The notes: a model not told the origin generated them from the sequence alone. A DNA stretch of 61,791 nucleotides from Bacillota bacterium (GCA_023411375.1 JAEYOW010000045.1:1-61791); one strand, 5' to 3'; positions 17,694 through 27,148 are shown, counted from the first letter of the stretch. Numbers and translations are program-made.

Positions 17694-19913
17694 ATGCCCC
17701 ACCCAGCGCGCCGGCCCGCGTATTATAAAAAGCTGCTGCGCACGATGCTGCTCACCTTTCTGGTGCCGGCGGTTATCGCGACGGGCATTTTGTGCGCTTT
17801 TCAGGTGCGCAGGGAGATCCAGCGCGCAAGGCAGGAGCAGTCCGTGGACGCTGCGCGGCTGATGAGCGTATTGAGCGGCCAGCTGGATACCGCCGCCCAA
17901 ATGGCCTTCCATTGCGCAAACGATTCATTTATTGTATCGCTGTCCAAACGGGAATATGACGTGCTGGCGTTTGCGGAGCTCAGCGCCGATCTGCGCGCGC
18001 TCAAGGCGGCCAACTCCTACATTGAGGATATCATGGTCTACTATGCCGGGCATCCGATGACCTATACAACGGACGGCATCTATCCGGCCGCCGCCTCCGC
18101 GACGGGCCTTACGCTAAACGGCATGCTGATTGATGAATATACCTCGGACGCGGCCCGGCGCTTTACCTTCGACCGCGTGTCGGTATCGCGGACCGGGCAG
18201 GTCCGCCAATCGTTATGTTATCTGTACTCCGACCTGGTGCATCCCGGCATCCGGGTGTTGGTAACGCTGGACCCGCGCACGCTCGGCTATGGCGAGGAAC
18301 GCAACACCGCGGAGTGCTGGATGGCGCTTTCGCAGGCCGGCGGGGAGCTGCTGCTCAGCCATGGCATGAGCGACGAACTGGTGGCGGAGGCTGTGGAGGC
18401 GGCGGCCCGCGCGCCGGAGGGCGGAATGCTCCGCTTGGCCTCCGGCAGGTATCTGTCCACCGTTGAAATCTCGGAGGATTACGGCATCCGCTATGTGATG
18501 CTCACGCCGTTAAGCCGGTTCATTCCCTCGGTGCTGTACGAGTCGCTGCTGATTCTGGCGGCGGGGCTTACAGTGATGCTTCTTGCTACGGTGATGATTA
18601 CGCGCATCGCGGGCAAAACCTACGCCCCCGTCAAGAAGCTGTATACTTCCGTCAGCCCGGACGGGGCCGGGGATGCCGTGGACGAGTTCGGCGTAATCGG
18701 AAGCGCGTTATCCAGCCTGAAAAGCACCGTCGACCGGCAGGGGCAGACGCTTCAAAGCCAGCTTCCGGCTGTCAGAATGCAGCTTCTCTCCCGGCTGATC
18801 AACGGCGTGTATGAGTCGGCGGAGGATTTTAACTACGTGGCGTCGGCCACAGGCATGGCGCTGACGCATGGGTATTACCTTTCGTTTATCGCCGCCTGCG
18901 CACCGGAGGAGGCGCGGGAGGATATCGTCTTGGCCATGGAGCAGGAAGCGGGCGGCGAGTGGGAGCTGTACGGCTGCCAGACGCTTTCGCCCGATATGTA
19001 CCTGTTTGTGATGTCCACCGCCGAGCCTGGCAGGGCGCAGCGCTTTTTAAACCACTCGCACGAGGCGCTCAAAAAGCGGCTGGGCGCGTCGTTTACGATC
19101 TATGTGAGCACCTGCTGCCAGGAGTTTGCGCGCATCGGCCAGACGGCTGTGGAATGCCGGACGCTGTATGATACGCTTGGGCTCAACGGTATGCTGAACG
19201 CCTTTCACAACGATCAGCGGGATGTGAGGCAGTTGCTTTACGCTTCGGCGGAAATGGAACCGCTGCTCAAACGCCTTAGGCAGGCCATCTATGACGGCAG
19301 CGTGGAAGAGGCAAAGCGCTGCCTGGAATCATTTGACGCGCAGCGCAGCCGCTGGGAGCTGTCCGCCTTTGCCGGGCAATGCGTCAGCTTCGACCTGATC
19401 AACTGCGTGCTCGGCTCCCTGAGCGGGCTGCTCAACCAGCAGGAGAGCTTGGCCGGGGAACCGGTTGATTTGTCCGGCCTTGCCAGCTTCCGTTCACCCC
19501 GCGACCTGACCCATGCCACAAGCGAGCTCGGCCCGCTGATCGAAAAGGCGCTCAATCGTCAAAGCGGCGTAAAAAAAGGCGGCAGGCCAGATATGGAGGA
19601 CATCCTCAGCTATATCCATGCGCATTATTCGGACTATGACTTCTCGGTAAAGCAGGTTGCGGAATACGCAAACATGTCCCTTTCGGCATTCAGCCAGTAT
19701 TTCAGGGCGCAGCGCGGGATGACGGTAATCGACTATGTGCTGAACCAGCGTATCGACGCCGCCAAGGATAAACTGGCCGGCACCGATATGCTCATTTCCG
19801 AAATTGTGTTTGCGATCGGCTATGTGAGCGTTCCCAGCTTTGTCAACAAATTCAAGCGCGTTACGGGCATGACCCCCGGCGAATACCGGGAGCAGTCGCG
19901 GGCGCGTGAATAA
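17694..19913 (+). CDS. Membrane-bound AraC-family transcriptional regulator
   Basis: This 739-residue regulator has a membrane segment near residues 15-37, an outer sensor region of about 240 residues (Cache-like) and a second membrane segment near 280-305. A cytoplasmic middle region follows, then a C-terminal AraC DNA-binding domain (about residues 632-735) with DFSVKQVAEYANMSLSAFSQYF and SEIVFAIGYVSVPSFVNKFKR. This architecture (YesS-like) is typical of regulators beside LplA/B/C importers, sensing the imported sugar or its binding protein. GGAAGGAGC precedes the ATG. The GATTATCC repeats at 13842-13872 are a plausible target. Confidence 0.9.
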   Translation: MPHPARRPAYYKKLLRTMLLTFLVPAVIATGILCAFQVRREIQRARQEQSVDAARLMSVLSGQLDTAAQMAFHCANDSFIVSLSKREYDVLAFAELSADLRALKAANSYIEDIMVYYAGHPMTYTTDGIYPAAASATGLTLNGMLIDEYTSDAARRFTFDRVSVSRTGQVRQSLCYLYSDLVHPGIRVLVTLDPRTLGYGEERNTAECWMALSQAGGELLLSHGMSDELVAEAVEAAARAPEGGMLRLASGRYLSTVEISEDYGIRYVMLTPLSRFIPSVLYESLLILAAGLTVMLLATVMITRIAGKTYAPVKKLYTSVSPDGAGDAVDEFGVIGSALSSLKSTVDRQGQTLQSQLPAVRMQLLSRLINGVYESAEDFNYVASATGMALTHGYYLSFIAACAPEEAREDIVLAMEQEAGGEWELYGCQTLSPDMYLFVMSTAEPGRAQRFLNHSHEALKKRLGASFTIYVSTCCQEFARIGQTAVECRTLYDTLGLNGMLNAFHNDQRDVRQLLYASAEMEPLLKRLRQAIYDGSVEEAKRCLESFDAQRSRWELSAFAGQCVSFDLINCVLGSLSGLLNQQESLAGEPVDLSGLASFRSPRDLTHATSELGPLIEKALNRQSGVKKGGRPDMEDILSYIHAHYSDYDFSVKQVAEYANMSLSAFSQYFRAQRGMTVIDYVLNQRIDAAKDKLAGTDMLISEIVFAIGYVSVPSFVNKFKRVTGMTPGEYREQSRARE

Positions 19914-19932
19914 GCGGAGGATTGATATACCC

Positions 19933-21843
19933 ATGAACGCCTATTGCTTTAAAGACGGGCGCTTCTTTAGGGACGGGCGGCCCGTGGCTGAGCTGCGCGC
20001 CTGTCCGGCCGGAACGGACAGCGTGCGCGCGCTTGGGGACGGTATCTTTGAAGTGACGCGCACCTTTAGCCTTGCGGAGCGGGAGCCCGTGCCGGAGGCG
20101 CTCGCGCTGGAGATTCACACATGCTTTACGCCGGATTTTTACGAAATCCCCTGCGTTACCTATAACGGAAACCGCTGGGGCAGCGGGGTGGAGCCGCAGG
20201 GGCTTTCGGCCAACGGCCAGCCGTGGGTATACGCGTCCCACCGCTCGTCCCTGCCCGGCTGCACCTATTCGGAGGATGGTACGGACGCCGTGTGCCTGTT
20301 CGGCGATCCGGAAAATCCTCCGTTTTCCATGTCCATGGCGCAAAAGGAGGGCGGCATGCGCCATATCCTCCTTTTGCCGCAGGTTGAGAAACCCATCCGC
20401 TACTGCGCCAAGGCGGCTTACGACGCGCCGCTGCTGCCCAGACTGTTTATGAACGGCCCGGTTACGCTGACCGCGTATGTCGTGCTGAACCCAGCGGCCG
20501 GACGCGGGCTTGCCATTGCCAAAGCGCTGGAATTTGGGTGGCGGCGTTTCGGCCATGCCACAAGTCCGCGCTTTGATCCGGCAACCCTCTGGCGGCTGGG
20601 CATTCGCTTTGCCAGGGAGAGCGTCTATTTTGAGGACGGGGATTTTTGCGGCTTTTGTATGGGCTTGTATGATGACGCGGGCGAATGGGTGCAGCGGCGC
20701 AACAACCTGGAAATTGGCTGGGTGGGCCAAAACGCGTCCCTTGCGGTGGCGCTGATAGCGGACGGGCTGAAAACCGGGGACAAAGCGGCGCTTTCGCAGG
20801 GCATAGGCGTGCTGGACGCGTGGCAGAAAGCACGGCTGCCAAACGGGCTGTTCCGTTGCCGTTTCGACCGGGTGCTGAAAAACGACAACCGACTGGACGA
20901 CCCGGAGGAGCGGCAGGACGCCGCCAACCTGTTCAGCGTGGTCAGGCAATATCTGCGGGCTTATCACCTGCTTAAGGGGCACGGCGTTTGCCGCGCGGAT
21001 TACAGGGATACGGCGCTTCGCGTTTGCGCGTTTGGGCTTGGGGCGCAGGGCGCGGACGGCTCGTTTGCCAAAGCATGGTTTAACGACGGCACGCCGTCCG
21101 ACGCGGACGGCACGGTAGGCGCTTACATGGCTTGGGCGCTGCTTCAGGGCTATGCGGAAACGAAAGAGGACGCATACCTGCTGGCGGCGGAGCGCGGCTT
21201 TGCGTGGTATTGGGCGCAGTTTGAGCGGGACGGCTACATGACCGCCGGCGCGCTTGATACCTACTGTATCGATAAGGAATCGGCCATGCCGATGCTCGCG
21301 CTCGCGGTAGAGCTGTACGGGTATACGGACAGACGGGAATACCTTGACAAAGCCGTGGCGATTTCGTACTATCTGGAAACATGGCTGTACCACTATACCG
21401 TCAAAGCGCCGGAGGGTACGTTGCTTTCTCAATACGGATATGATACGCTTGGGGCGACGGCCGTATCGGTGCAGCACCAGCATGTGGACGCATACGCGCT
21501 CCAGTTTTTGCGGTACTGGGTACGGCTTGCCCAATATACCTCAAATCCCCGCTGGGAGGAACTGGCCTGGGCCGTATGGTGCAACGCCACGCAGTTTATA
21601 TCCGACGGGACGCTTGTGATCGACGGCGCGCGCCGCCCGGCGGGCAGCCAGGATGAGGGCGTGTGCCAGACCTTCTGGCGCACCAGCCGGGGCGAGCCGT
21701 TCCATACCTCCCGCTGGCTGGTATGCTGGAACGGCGCTTTCAGGCTGGAAAACCTGATGGATGAGGACGTTTGCGCAATGCTTAAGCGACATGGCGGCGA
21801 AAAAGCCCGACAGCCGGATGCGCGGCCGCCCCGATGCTTATGA
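19933..21843 (+). CDS. Predicted (alpha/alpha) barrel glycoside hydrolase-like protein
   Basis: I do not recognise a specific family for this 636-residue protein. An N-terminal beta-rich half (about residues 1-200) is followed by a helical half with repeated hairpin-like units such as NASLAVALIADGLKTGDKAALSQG and ESAMPMLALAVELYGYTDRREYLDKA. This suggests a six-hairpin glycosidase fold. Conserved-looking aromatic and acidic patches (WVGQNAS, DTYCIDKESAMP, HQHVDAYALQFLRYW) could line an active site. No signal peptide is seen, so it should act on imported oligosaccharides in the cytoplasm. The ATG at 19933 follows GCGGAGG by 13 bases; an in-frame ATG at 19906 would overlap the AraC gene. It lies within the galactonate-type locus. 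Confidence 0.65.
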   Translation: MNAYCFKDGRFFRDGRPVAELRACPAGTDSVRALGDGIFEVTRTFSLAEREPVPEALALEIHTCFTPDFYEIPCVTYNGNRWGSGVEPQGLSANGQPWVYASHRSSLPGCTYSEDGTDAVCLFGDPENPPFSMSMAQKEGGMRHILLLPQVEKPIRYCAKAAYDAPLLPRLFMNGPVTLTAYVVLNPAAGRGLAIAKALEFGWRRFGHATSPRFDPATLWRLGIRFARESVYFEDGDFCGFCMGLYDDAGEWVQRRNNLEIGWVGQNASLAVALIADGLKTGDKAALSQGIGVLDAWQKARLPNGLFRCRFDRVLKNDNRLDDPEERQDAANLFSVVRQYLRAYHLLKGHGVCRADYRDTALRVCAFGLGAQGADGSFAKAWFNDGTPSDADGTVGAYMAWALLQGYAETKEDAYLLAAERGFAWYWAQFERDGYMTAGALDTYCIDKESAMPMLALAVELYGYTDRREYLDKAVAISYYLETWLYHYTVKAPEGTLLSQYGYDTLGATAVSVQHQHVDAYALQFLRYWVRLAQYTSNPRWEELAWAVWCNATQFISDGTLVIDGARRPAGSQDEGVCQTFWRTSRGEPFHTSRWLVCWNGAFRLENLMDEDVCAMLKRHGGEKARQPDARPPRCL

Positions 21844-21889
21844 GAATATGAAACTGGCTGTACAGACACAGATAAAGGAGCCGAAAACT

Positions 21890-23038
21890 ATGAAAATTAC
21901 AAAGTTTACCTGCTATCCTGTCCTGCCGCGCTGGCTGTTTTTGAAGCTTGAAACCGACGAGGGGATTATCGGCTGGGGCGAGCCGGTGGTGGAAGGCCGC
22001 GCCCATACGGTTCAGGCGGCTGTGGAGGAGTTGAGCTACTATTTTCTTGGCAAAAACCCCATGGCCATCGAGGACTTATGGCAGACGTTCTACCGCGCGG
22101 GCTTCTACCGGGGCGGCCCGGAGATGATGAGCGCCATCGCGGGCATCGATCAGGCGCTGTGGGATATCAAGGGCAAGGCGCTGAACGCGCCCGTATACGA
22201 GCTGCTGGGCGGAAGCTGCCGCGACCGCCTCAAGGTGTATTGCTGGATTGGCGGCGACCGGCCGGACGACGTGGCGGCGGCGGTCGCGCAAAAACACGCG
22301 GAGGGCTATTCCGCCGTCAAGATGAACGCGACGGAGGAGCTTCACTATATCGACTCGTATAAGAAGGTGGAGGCGGTGCTCGCCCGCGCGGCGGCTATCC
22401 GCGAGGCCGTCGGCTATGATATGGAGTTCGGCGTCGATTTTCACGGCCGGGTGCATAAAAGCATGGCTAAGGTTCTCGCCAAGGAGCTGGAAGCATACCG
22501 GCCCATGTTTATCGAGGAGCCGGTGCTTTCCGAAAACATCGAGGCCCTGCGCGATATCGCTTGCCATACCACCATCCCCATCGCCACGGGCGAAAGGATG
22601 TTTAGCCGCTGGGATTTCAAGCGCCTGCTGACGGAGGGCTATGTGGACATCATCCAGCCGGACCTGTCCCACGCCGGGGGCATTTCCGAGTGCCGCAAGA
22701 TCGCCACCATGGCCGAGGCGTTCGACGTGGCGGTCGCGCCGCACTGCCCGCTGGGCCCGGTGGCACTCGCCGCGTGCGTGCAATTGGATATGTGCACGCC
22801 CAATGTGTTTATTCAGGAGCAAAGCCTTGGTATCCATTACAACCAGGGCGGCGATTTGCTGGATTACCTGAAGGACGCGGCGCCGTTTACGTATCACGAG
22901 GGCTACATCCTGCCGCCCACGGCTCCCGGCCTCGGCGTGCAAGTGGACGAGGACAAGCTGCGCCGCATGGCCGAAAAGGGGCACAACTGGAAAAACCCGG
23001 TCTGGCGGAACGACGACGGCACCATCGCGGAGTGGTAA
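21890..23038 (+). CDS. dgoD: D-galactonate dehydratase
   Basis: This is the second DgoD paralogue, 382 residues, and the one adjacent to the aldolase and kinase genes. It keeps D183, H185, E209, E235 and H285 in E. coli numbering, plus QPDLSHAGGISECRKIA. The segment KMNATEELHYID resembles E. coli DgoD more than paralogue 1 does. It should dehydrate D-galactonate to 2-keto-3-deoxy-D-galactonate. The ATG at 21890 follows AAAGGAG; the open frame back to 21761 overlaps the glycosidase-like gene and lacks a ribosome binding site. The aldolase gene follows 15 bp downstream. Confidence 0.94.
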   Translation: MKITKFTCYPVLPRWLFLKLETDEGIIGWGEPVVEGRAHTVQAAVEELSYYFLGKNPMAIEDLWQTFYRAGFYRGGPEMMSAIAGIDQALWDIKGKALNAPVYELLGGSCRDRLKVYCWIGGDRPDDVAAAVAQKHAEGYSAVKMNATEELHYIDSYKKVEAVLARAAAIREAVGYDMEFGVDFHGRVHKSMAKVLAKELEAYRPMFIEEPVLSENIEALRDIACHTTIPIATGERMFSRWDFKRLLTEGYVDIIQPDLSHAGGISECRKIATMAEAFDVAVAPHCPLGPVALAACVQLDMCTPNVFIQEQSLGIHYNQGGDLLDYLKDAAPFTYHEGYILPPTAPGLGVQVDEDKLRRMAEKGHNWKNPVWRNDDGTIAEW

Positions 23039-23053
23039 GGGAGGCTGTAACCA

Positions 23054-23710
23054 GTGACGAGGGAAGAAATATTTAGCCGGGTAAAGGAACGCAAGATCAT
23101 CGCCATTGTGCGCGGACAGAGCCCTGAAAATCTGCTGCCGCTCGCCGAGGCGCTCGGACGGGGCGGCGTGGATTTGATGGAAATTACCTTTCAGCAGAGC
23201 AGGCCGGAAACCTGGCGCGAGACGGCGGCGGGAATTCGCGAAATCACGGCGCTTCATGGCGAAAGGCTGCTATGCGGCGCGGGTACCGTGATGAGCGTGG
23301 AGCAGGCGCGCATGGCGCATGGGGCGGGGGCAAAGTACATCATTTCACCCAACGTGGACGAAGGCGTGATTCGCGAGACGGTCCGGCTGGGGATGGTTTC
23401 CCTGCCCGGCGCGATGACCCCGACGGAAATCGTCGCCGCGCACGCGTACGGCGCGGACGCTGTCAAGGTATTCCCGCTGGGCTGCCTTGGGCCGGACTAC
23501 CTGCGCGCGCTGCGCGGCCCGCTCGGATATATTCCGCTGCTGGCGGTCGGAGGTGTGAACGAGCATAACGCCGCCGAATTTCTGCGCGCTGGCGCGGCGG
23601 GGCTGGGCATAGGCGGCAGCCTTGTGGACGGCGCGCTGGTCGCGGCCGGAAACTTTGAGCAAATCACGCGCGTTGCGCGCATATACCGCGCGACTGTGGA
23701 CGCCGCGTAA
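23054..23710 (+). CDS. dgoA: 2-dehydro-3-deoxy-6-phospho(ga)lactonate aldolase (KDPG/KDPGal)
   Basis: This 218-residue class I aldolase of the Eda/DgoA family cleaves a 2-keto-3-deoxy-6-phosphoaldonate to pyruvate and glyceraldehyde 3-phosphate. Visible are R20 in IIAIVRG, E43 in LMEITF, the phosphate region GAGTVMS, and the Schiff-base lysine K138 in ADAVKVFPLG. A GTG start at 23054 is used. The order dgoD-dgoA-dgoK implies the galacto-configured substrate, but sequence alone does not separate KDPG from KDPGal specificity. Confidence 0.93.
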   Translation: MTREEIFSRVKERKIIAIVRGQSPENLLPLAEALGRGGVDLMEITFQQSRPETWRETAAGIREITALHGERLLCGAGTVMSVEQARMAHGAGAKYIISPNVDEGVIRETVRLGMVSLPGAMTPTEIVAAHAYGADAVKVFPLGCLGPDYLRALRGPLGYIPLLAVGGVNEHNAAEFLRAGAAGLGIGGSLVDGALVAAGNFEQITRVARIYRATVDAA

Positions 23711-23734
23711 CGCGAAAGAAAAGAGGAAAAGGGC

Positions 23735-24688
23735 ATGGACGGGGCCATCCGGCTATGGATAGACGGCGGAACGACAAACACACGGTTTACATTGACGCGG
23801 GGGGAGGACGTTGTGGAGCGTACCTGCCGCCGGGTGGGGGCGGCAAATGCCGACATATCGCTTCACAATGCGCCGCTGGCCGCCGCCGTGGCGGACGAGA
23901 CCGCGGCGCTGGAACGCAGGCATGGCGTGCGGATTGAGCGCGTTTGCGCCTCCGGCATGATCACCTCGCAAAACGGGCTTGTCGAGGTGCCCCACCTTCC
24001 CGCGCCCACCGGGCTTTGCGAGCTGGCCAAGGGCGTTAAAACCGTCTGGCTGGCGGAGGTGAGCAAAACCGCGCCAATCGACTTCATTCCCGGCGTGCGG
24101 TGCGGCGGGGGGACGTCGGCGGACGTGATGCGCGGCGAGGAAACGGAGATTATGGGCTGGATGGAGGGCGCTGCGGACAACCGGTTGTTTTTGCATTTCG
24201 GCTCCCATAACAAGGCTATTCTGGTCAAAGAGGGCCGCATTGAACAATCCGTCACCACGCTGAGCGGCGAGCTGCTCTATGCCGTTACGCACGATACCAT
24301 TTTGCGCAGCGCCGCCGGCGGGGAGCCCCCGGCCGTGTTTTTTGAGGAGGATGCCGCGAGCGGCTTTGAGGCCGCGGCAGTCAGCGGCGCGGCACGGGCG
24401 TTGTTTGAGGCCCGGCTCTATGCAACGCAAGGCGGCAAAACGCCTGCGCACGTATACTCCTTCCTGGTGGGCGCGCTGGCCCAGCAGGACATGCTGGCGT
24501 TTGAGCCGCTGCTGCGCCAGGGGGCGGACGAGATCGTGCTTTACGGACGGGAGGCGTTCGTTCGTGTGTTCCTTGGCAGGCTCCGCGCGGAAAACACGCG
24601 GACGGTATCTCATGAAAACAGCGAATGGCTCAGTTTTCAGGGCATGCGCAGGATCATGCGCGCCAGGGAACGGATGGAACGCCTTTGA
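23735..24688 (+). CDS. dgoK: 2-dehydro-3-deoxygalactonokinase
   Basis: This 317-residue DgoK-family kinase phosphorylates 2-keto-3-deoxygalactonate at the 6-position between DgoD and DgoA. The actin-like ATPase phosphate loop is IDGGTTNTRFTL at residues 7-18. Further family elements are CASGMITSQNGL, FIPGVRC, MRGEETEIMG and LHFGSHNKAI. GAAAAGAGGAAAAGG precedes the ATG. It ends the sugar-acid run. No galactonate permease of the DgoT type is present; uptake is probably through the ABC importer. Confidence 0.95.
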   Translation: MDGAIRLWIDGGTTNTRFTLTRGEDVVERTCRRVGAANADISLHNAPLAAAVADETAALERRHGVRIERVCASGMITSQNGLVEVPHLPAPTGLCELAKGVKTVWLAEVSKTAPIDFIPGVRCGGGTSADVMRGEETEIMGWMEGAADNRLFLHFGSHNKAILVKEGRIEQSVTTLSGELLYAVTHDTILRSAAGGEPPAVFFEEDAASGFEAAAVSGAARALFEARLYATQGGKTPAHVYSFLVGALAQQDMLAFEPLLRQGADEIVLYGREAFVRVFLGRLRAENTRTVSHENSEWLSFQGMRRIMRARERMERL

Positions 24689-24714
24689 AACAACTGATCT
24701 GATGTCCGGATGGG

Positions 24715-24743
24715 TTGCGAAAACCATAAACAAGTGGTATCAT
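24715..24743 (+). promoter_or_regulatory. Sigma-A promoter of the HAD phosphatase gene
   Basis: TTGCGA (24715-24720), a 17-bp spacer and TATCAT (24738-24743) preceded by an extended TGG. Confidence 0.65.
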
Positions 24744-24775
24744 GCCCATGGCGAAAGCCTGGGAGGGATGAGGCC

Positions 24776-25441
24776 ATGAAACACCTGTACGACACCGTTA
24801 TTTTTGATCTGGACGGTACGCTTTTGGATACCTTGGAGGATTTGACCAACGCGACCAACCACGCTATGCGTCAGAGCGGCTATCCCGAGCATACGATGGA
24901 CGAGGTGCGGCGCTATGTGGGCAACGGCGTGGGCATGCTCATCCGCCGCGCGCTGCCCGCCCATGCGGACGGCGACGAGGAGGCCTTTCAGGAGGCATTA
25001 CAAGCGTTTAAACGCTACTATGCCCAGCACAACAACGAGGCCACCGCGCCCTACGACGGCGTGCCGGGGATGCTGGAACGGCTGAAGGCGTCCGGCATCC
25101 GGCTGGCGATCGTTTCCAATAAAAACGACCCGAACGTCAAGGCGCTTAGCGAGGGCTATTTCAGCCGATGGGTTGAGCTGGCCGTGGGCGAGCGGGAGGG
25201 CGTGCGCAGAAAGCCGGCCCCCGATACCGTCCTCAGCGTGATGAGGGCATGGGAATGCAGCCCGGAAAAGACGCTTTACGTGGGCGACAGCGATGTGGAT
25301 ATTGAAACCGCGAAAAACGCGGGTGTGGAGTGTGCCGCCGTATGCTGGGGCTTTCGCACGGAGAACGAGCTCAGGCGCGCGGGCGCGAAGCTGCTGGTGC
25401 ATAACCCCGCTGAGCTTGCCGCGCTGGTGCTGGGAAGTTGA
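24776..25441 (+). CDS. HAD family phosphatase (phosphoglycolate phosphatase-like)
   Basis: This 221-residue HAD hydrolase of the Gph/PpaX subfamily shows motif I DLDGTLLDT (nucleophile and acid Asp), motif II VSNKND, lysine motif RRKPAPD and motif III YVGDSDVDIETAKNAG, with a helical cap between I and II. Substrates of such enzymes vary (phosphoglycolate, pyrophosphate, sugar phosphates), so the exact reaction is open. The ATG at 24776 follows GGGAGG. It is monocistronic and ends in a terminator shared with the convergent carbohydrate-binding gene. Confidence 0.9.
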   Translation: MKHLYDTVIFDLDGTLLDTLEDLTNATNHAMRQSGYPEHTMDEVRRYVGNGVGMLIRRALPAHADGDEEAFQEALQAFKRYYAQHNNEATAPYDGVPGMLERLKASGIRLAIVSNKNDPNVKALSEGYFSRWVELAVGEREGVRRKPAPDTVLSVMRAWECSPEKTLYVGDSDVDIETAKNAGVECAAVCWGFRTENELRRAGAKLLVHNPAELAALVLGS

Positions 25442-25487
25442 AAGCCCGGCGCGCGACGCATATTTTAACCGCGCTTTCAAAGGCATG

Positions 25488-25520
25488 ACAAAACGGAGCG
25501 GCATGAGCGCTCCGTTTTGT
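25488..25520. terminator. Bidirectional terminator
   Basis: A perfect 12-bp stem (25488-25499 with 25509-25520) is flanked by short A- and T-rich runs. It separates the HAD gene from the convergent Cthe_2159-like gene. Confidence 0.8.
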
Positions 25521-25534
25521 TATAAAATCTTCTT

Positions 25535-27148
25535 CTACCGCCTGCCGCCGCCAAATCCGCCGCCGAAGGAAACCTCCGTGCTCATGACGGCGGTTTGTTC
25601 GCTGCCGCCCGTGCGTATGGTATAGCTCTGCCCGTTTTCCAGAAGATCGGAGTATACGACCACGCTCTGATACGGGCCCATCGCGTCGAAGGAAAGCAAC
25701 GTGTTGCCGGATGTGTCCAGCACCTCGACTGCGCCGGACGCGTCGCAGCTTAGCAGCGCGCCCGCGACGGCGGGCTGGGAAACCCCCTGCGCCATGCCGG
25801 AGGCGCCGACGGCCAGCAGCGTTCCCCCTCTCATGGTAAAGCCGCCGTCATAGTCCAGCGCGCCGTTGCCGCTGCTTTCCGGTCCGCGCACATACACCTC
25901 TCCGCCGCTCATGGTGATATCGCCGTTGACGTCAATACCGTCGCCATCCGCCGTAACCGTGATGCAGCCGCCGGAGACCGTCAGCGTGCCGGTGCTGGAG
26001 GAAAACATGTCGCGGCCATGACGGCCCCATTCGCCACCCCAGCCCACGTCCGTCTGCACGCCGCTGTCGCCGCCCGCGCCGTTGATGCCGTCGTCGGCCG
26101 CCGTGATGGCAACCCTGCCGCCGGACAAGGTGATATCGGTGGCCTCAACGCCCTCGTAGGCTTCCGTTATGCTGATTTCACCGCCGCTTATGCGCAGGGC
26201 GGCGTCTGCGTGCATGCCGTCGTCGCCTGTGGAAAGGGTAAGCGTACCGGCCGTCATTTCGATATCGCCGTTGGAATGGATGGCGTCGTCCTCGCTGTCG
26301 ACGGTTATGTTTGCGCCGGACAGGGTAATCAGCGTCGCCGCTTTTACGCCCTTCATGCCGGATGATTCACTGGATGTAGTATCCTTGGCCGTAAAGCCTG
26401 GACCGCCGCCCCGGCCCGCGTTTTGATTTGATTTTACCACGGCCGCGCTGCCGCCGCCTGTTTTGATCGAAATATCGCCGCCCGCGAGCGTCACATAGCC
26501 GCGCCCGGCCTCCTCCGTATTGGTGGCCTTGACGCCGTCGCCGGACGCTGACGTTACGCTGAGCGTCCCGCCGCCCACAATCACGGCGTCCTTGCCTACA
26601 AGCCCGTCGTCCCGCGCGGTTACGCTCACCTGTCCGCTGACGATTTTCAGCGTGTCGCGGCTGTTGACGCCATCCTGATAGCCCCCTTCCACCACGAGCG
26701 CGCCCGTGCCGTTAACGGTCAGGTCGTCCCGGCTGTAGACGGCGGCGTTCACGGCCTCGTCCTGCGCGTCCGCCCCGGTCTGGGAAAAGGTATTGACTGT
26801 GCCTTGTGCAAGCGTCAGAATCACCTTTTTGCAGTTTTCCGTATACAGGGCAGCGCCGCTTGCGTTGCGCACGCTCACACCGTTTAGCAGCAGCCGGACG
26901 ATTCCTTCCTCCTGTAGAGAAATACGGATGCCGCCGTTTGCAATTTCGCCGCTCAGGACATAAACGCCCTCCTCTGAAATGGTGACGCTCTCGCCGTTCA
27001 GCACGATGGGGGTAGCTTCTTCCATGGTTGCCAGGATTAGATCCTTTTCGCTAAACAGGCTGTTTTCCACATCCCCCGCCTGGGCGGTCAGCAGGACCGC
27101 AGCCGGCAGCAAAACGAAGGAAAGCATATACGCCAATGTCTTTTTCAT
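25535..27148 (-). CDS. Exported beta-helix carbohydrate-binding protein (Cthe_2159-like, DUF4353)
   Basis: This 537-residue exported protein has a signal peptide (residues 1-25, ending TAQAGD). It then contains many short parallel beta-helix repeats, each with a G-D-G/D-D-G turn (DDGLVGKDAVIVGGG, EDDAIHSNGDIEM, DDGMHADAALRISGG, DDGINGAGG). The pattern matches the Cthe_2159 family, whose founding member binds polygalacturonic acid and calcium through acidic turns. The C-terminus ends in FGGGFGGGRR. It lies 59 bp after the VTC-DUF4956 gene, a usual genomic partner; the other frequent partner, CotH, is absent. Confidence 0.85.
   Translation of the reverse strand: MKKTLAYMLSFVLLPAAVLLTAQAGDVENSLFSEKDLILATMEEATPIVLNGESVTISEEGVYVLSGEIANGGIRISLQEEGIVRLLLNGVSVRNASGAALYTENCKKVILTLAQGTVNTFSQTGADAQDEAVNAAVYSRDDLTVNGTGALVVEGGYQDGVNSRDTLKIVSGQVSVTARDDGLVGKDAVIVGGGTLSVTSASGDGVKATNTEEAGRGYVTLAGGDISIKTGGGSAAVVKSNQNAGRGGGPGFTAKDTTSSESSGMKGVKAATLITLSGANITVDSEDDAIHSNGDIEMTAGTLTLSTGDDGMHADAALRISGGEISITEAYEGVEATDITLSGGRVAITAADDGINGAGGDSGVQTDVGWGGEWGRHGRDMFSSSTGTLTVSGGCITVTADGDGIDVNGDITMSGGEVYVRGPESSGNGALDYDGGFTMRGGTLLAVGASGMAQGVSQPAVAGALLSCDASGAVEVLDTSGNTLLSFDAMGPYQSVVVYSDLLENGQSYTIRTGGSEQTAVMSTEVSFGGGFGGGRR

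Noticed and set aside
19861..21534. 557-codon minus-strand ORF antisense to the glycosidase-like gene
   Set aside because: Composition is Arg/Pro/His-rich without domains, there is no ribosome binding site, and the plus-strand gene fits the operon.
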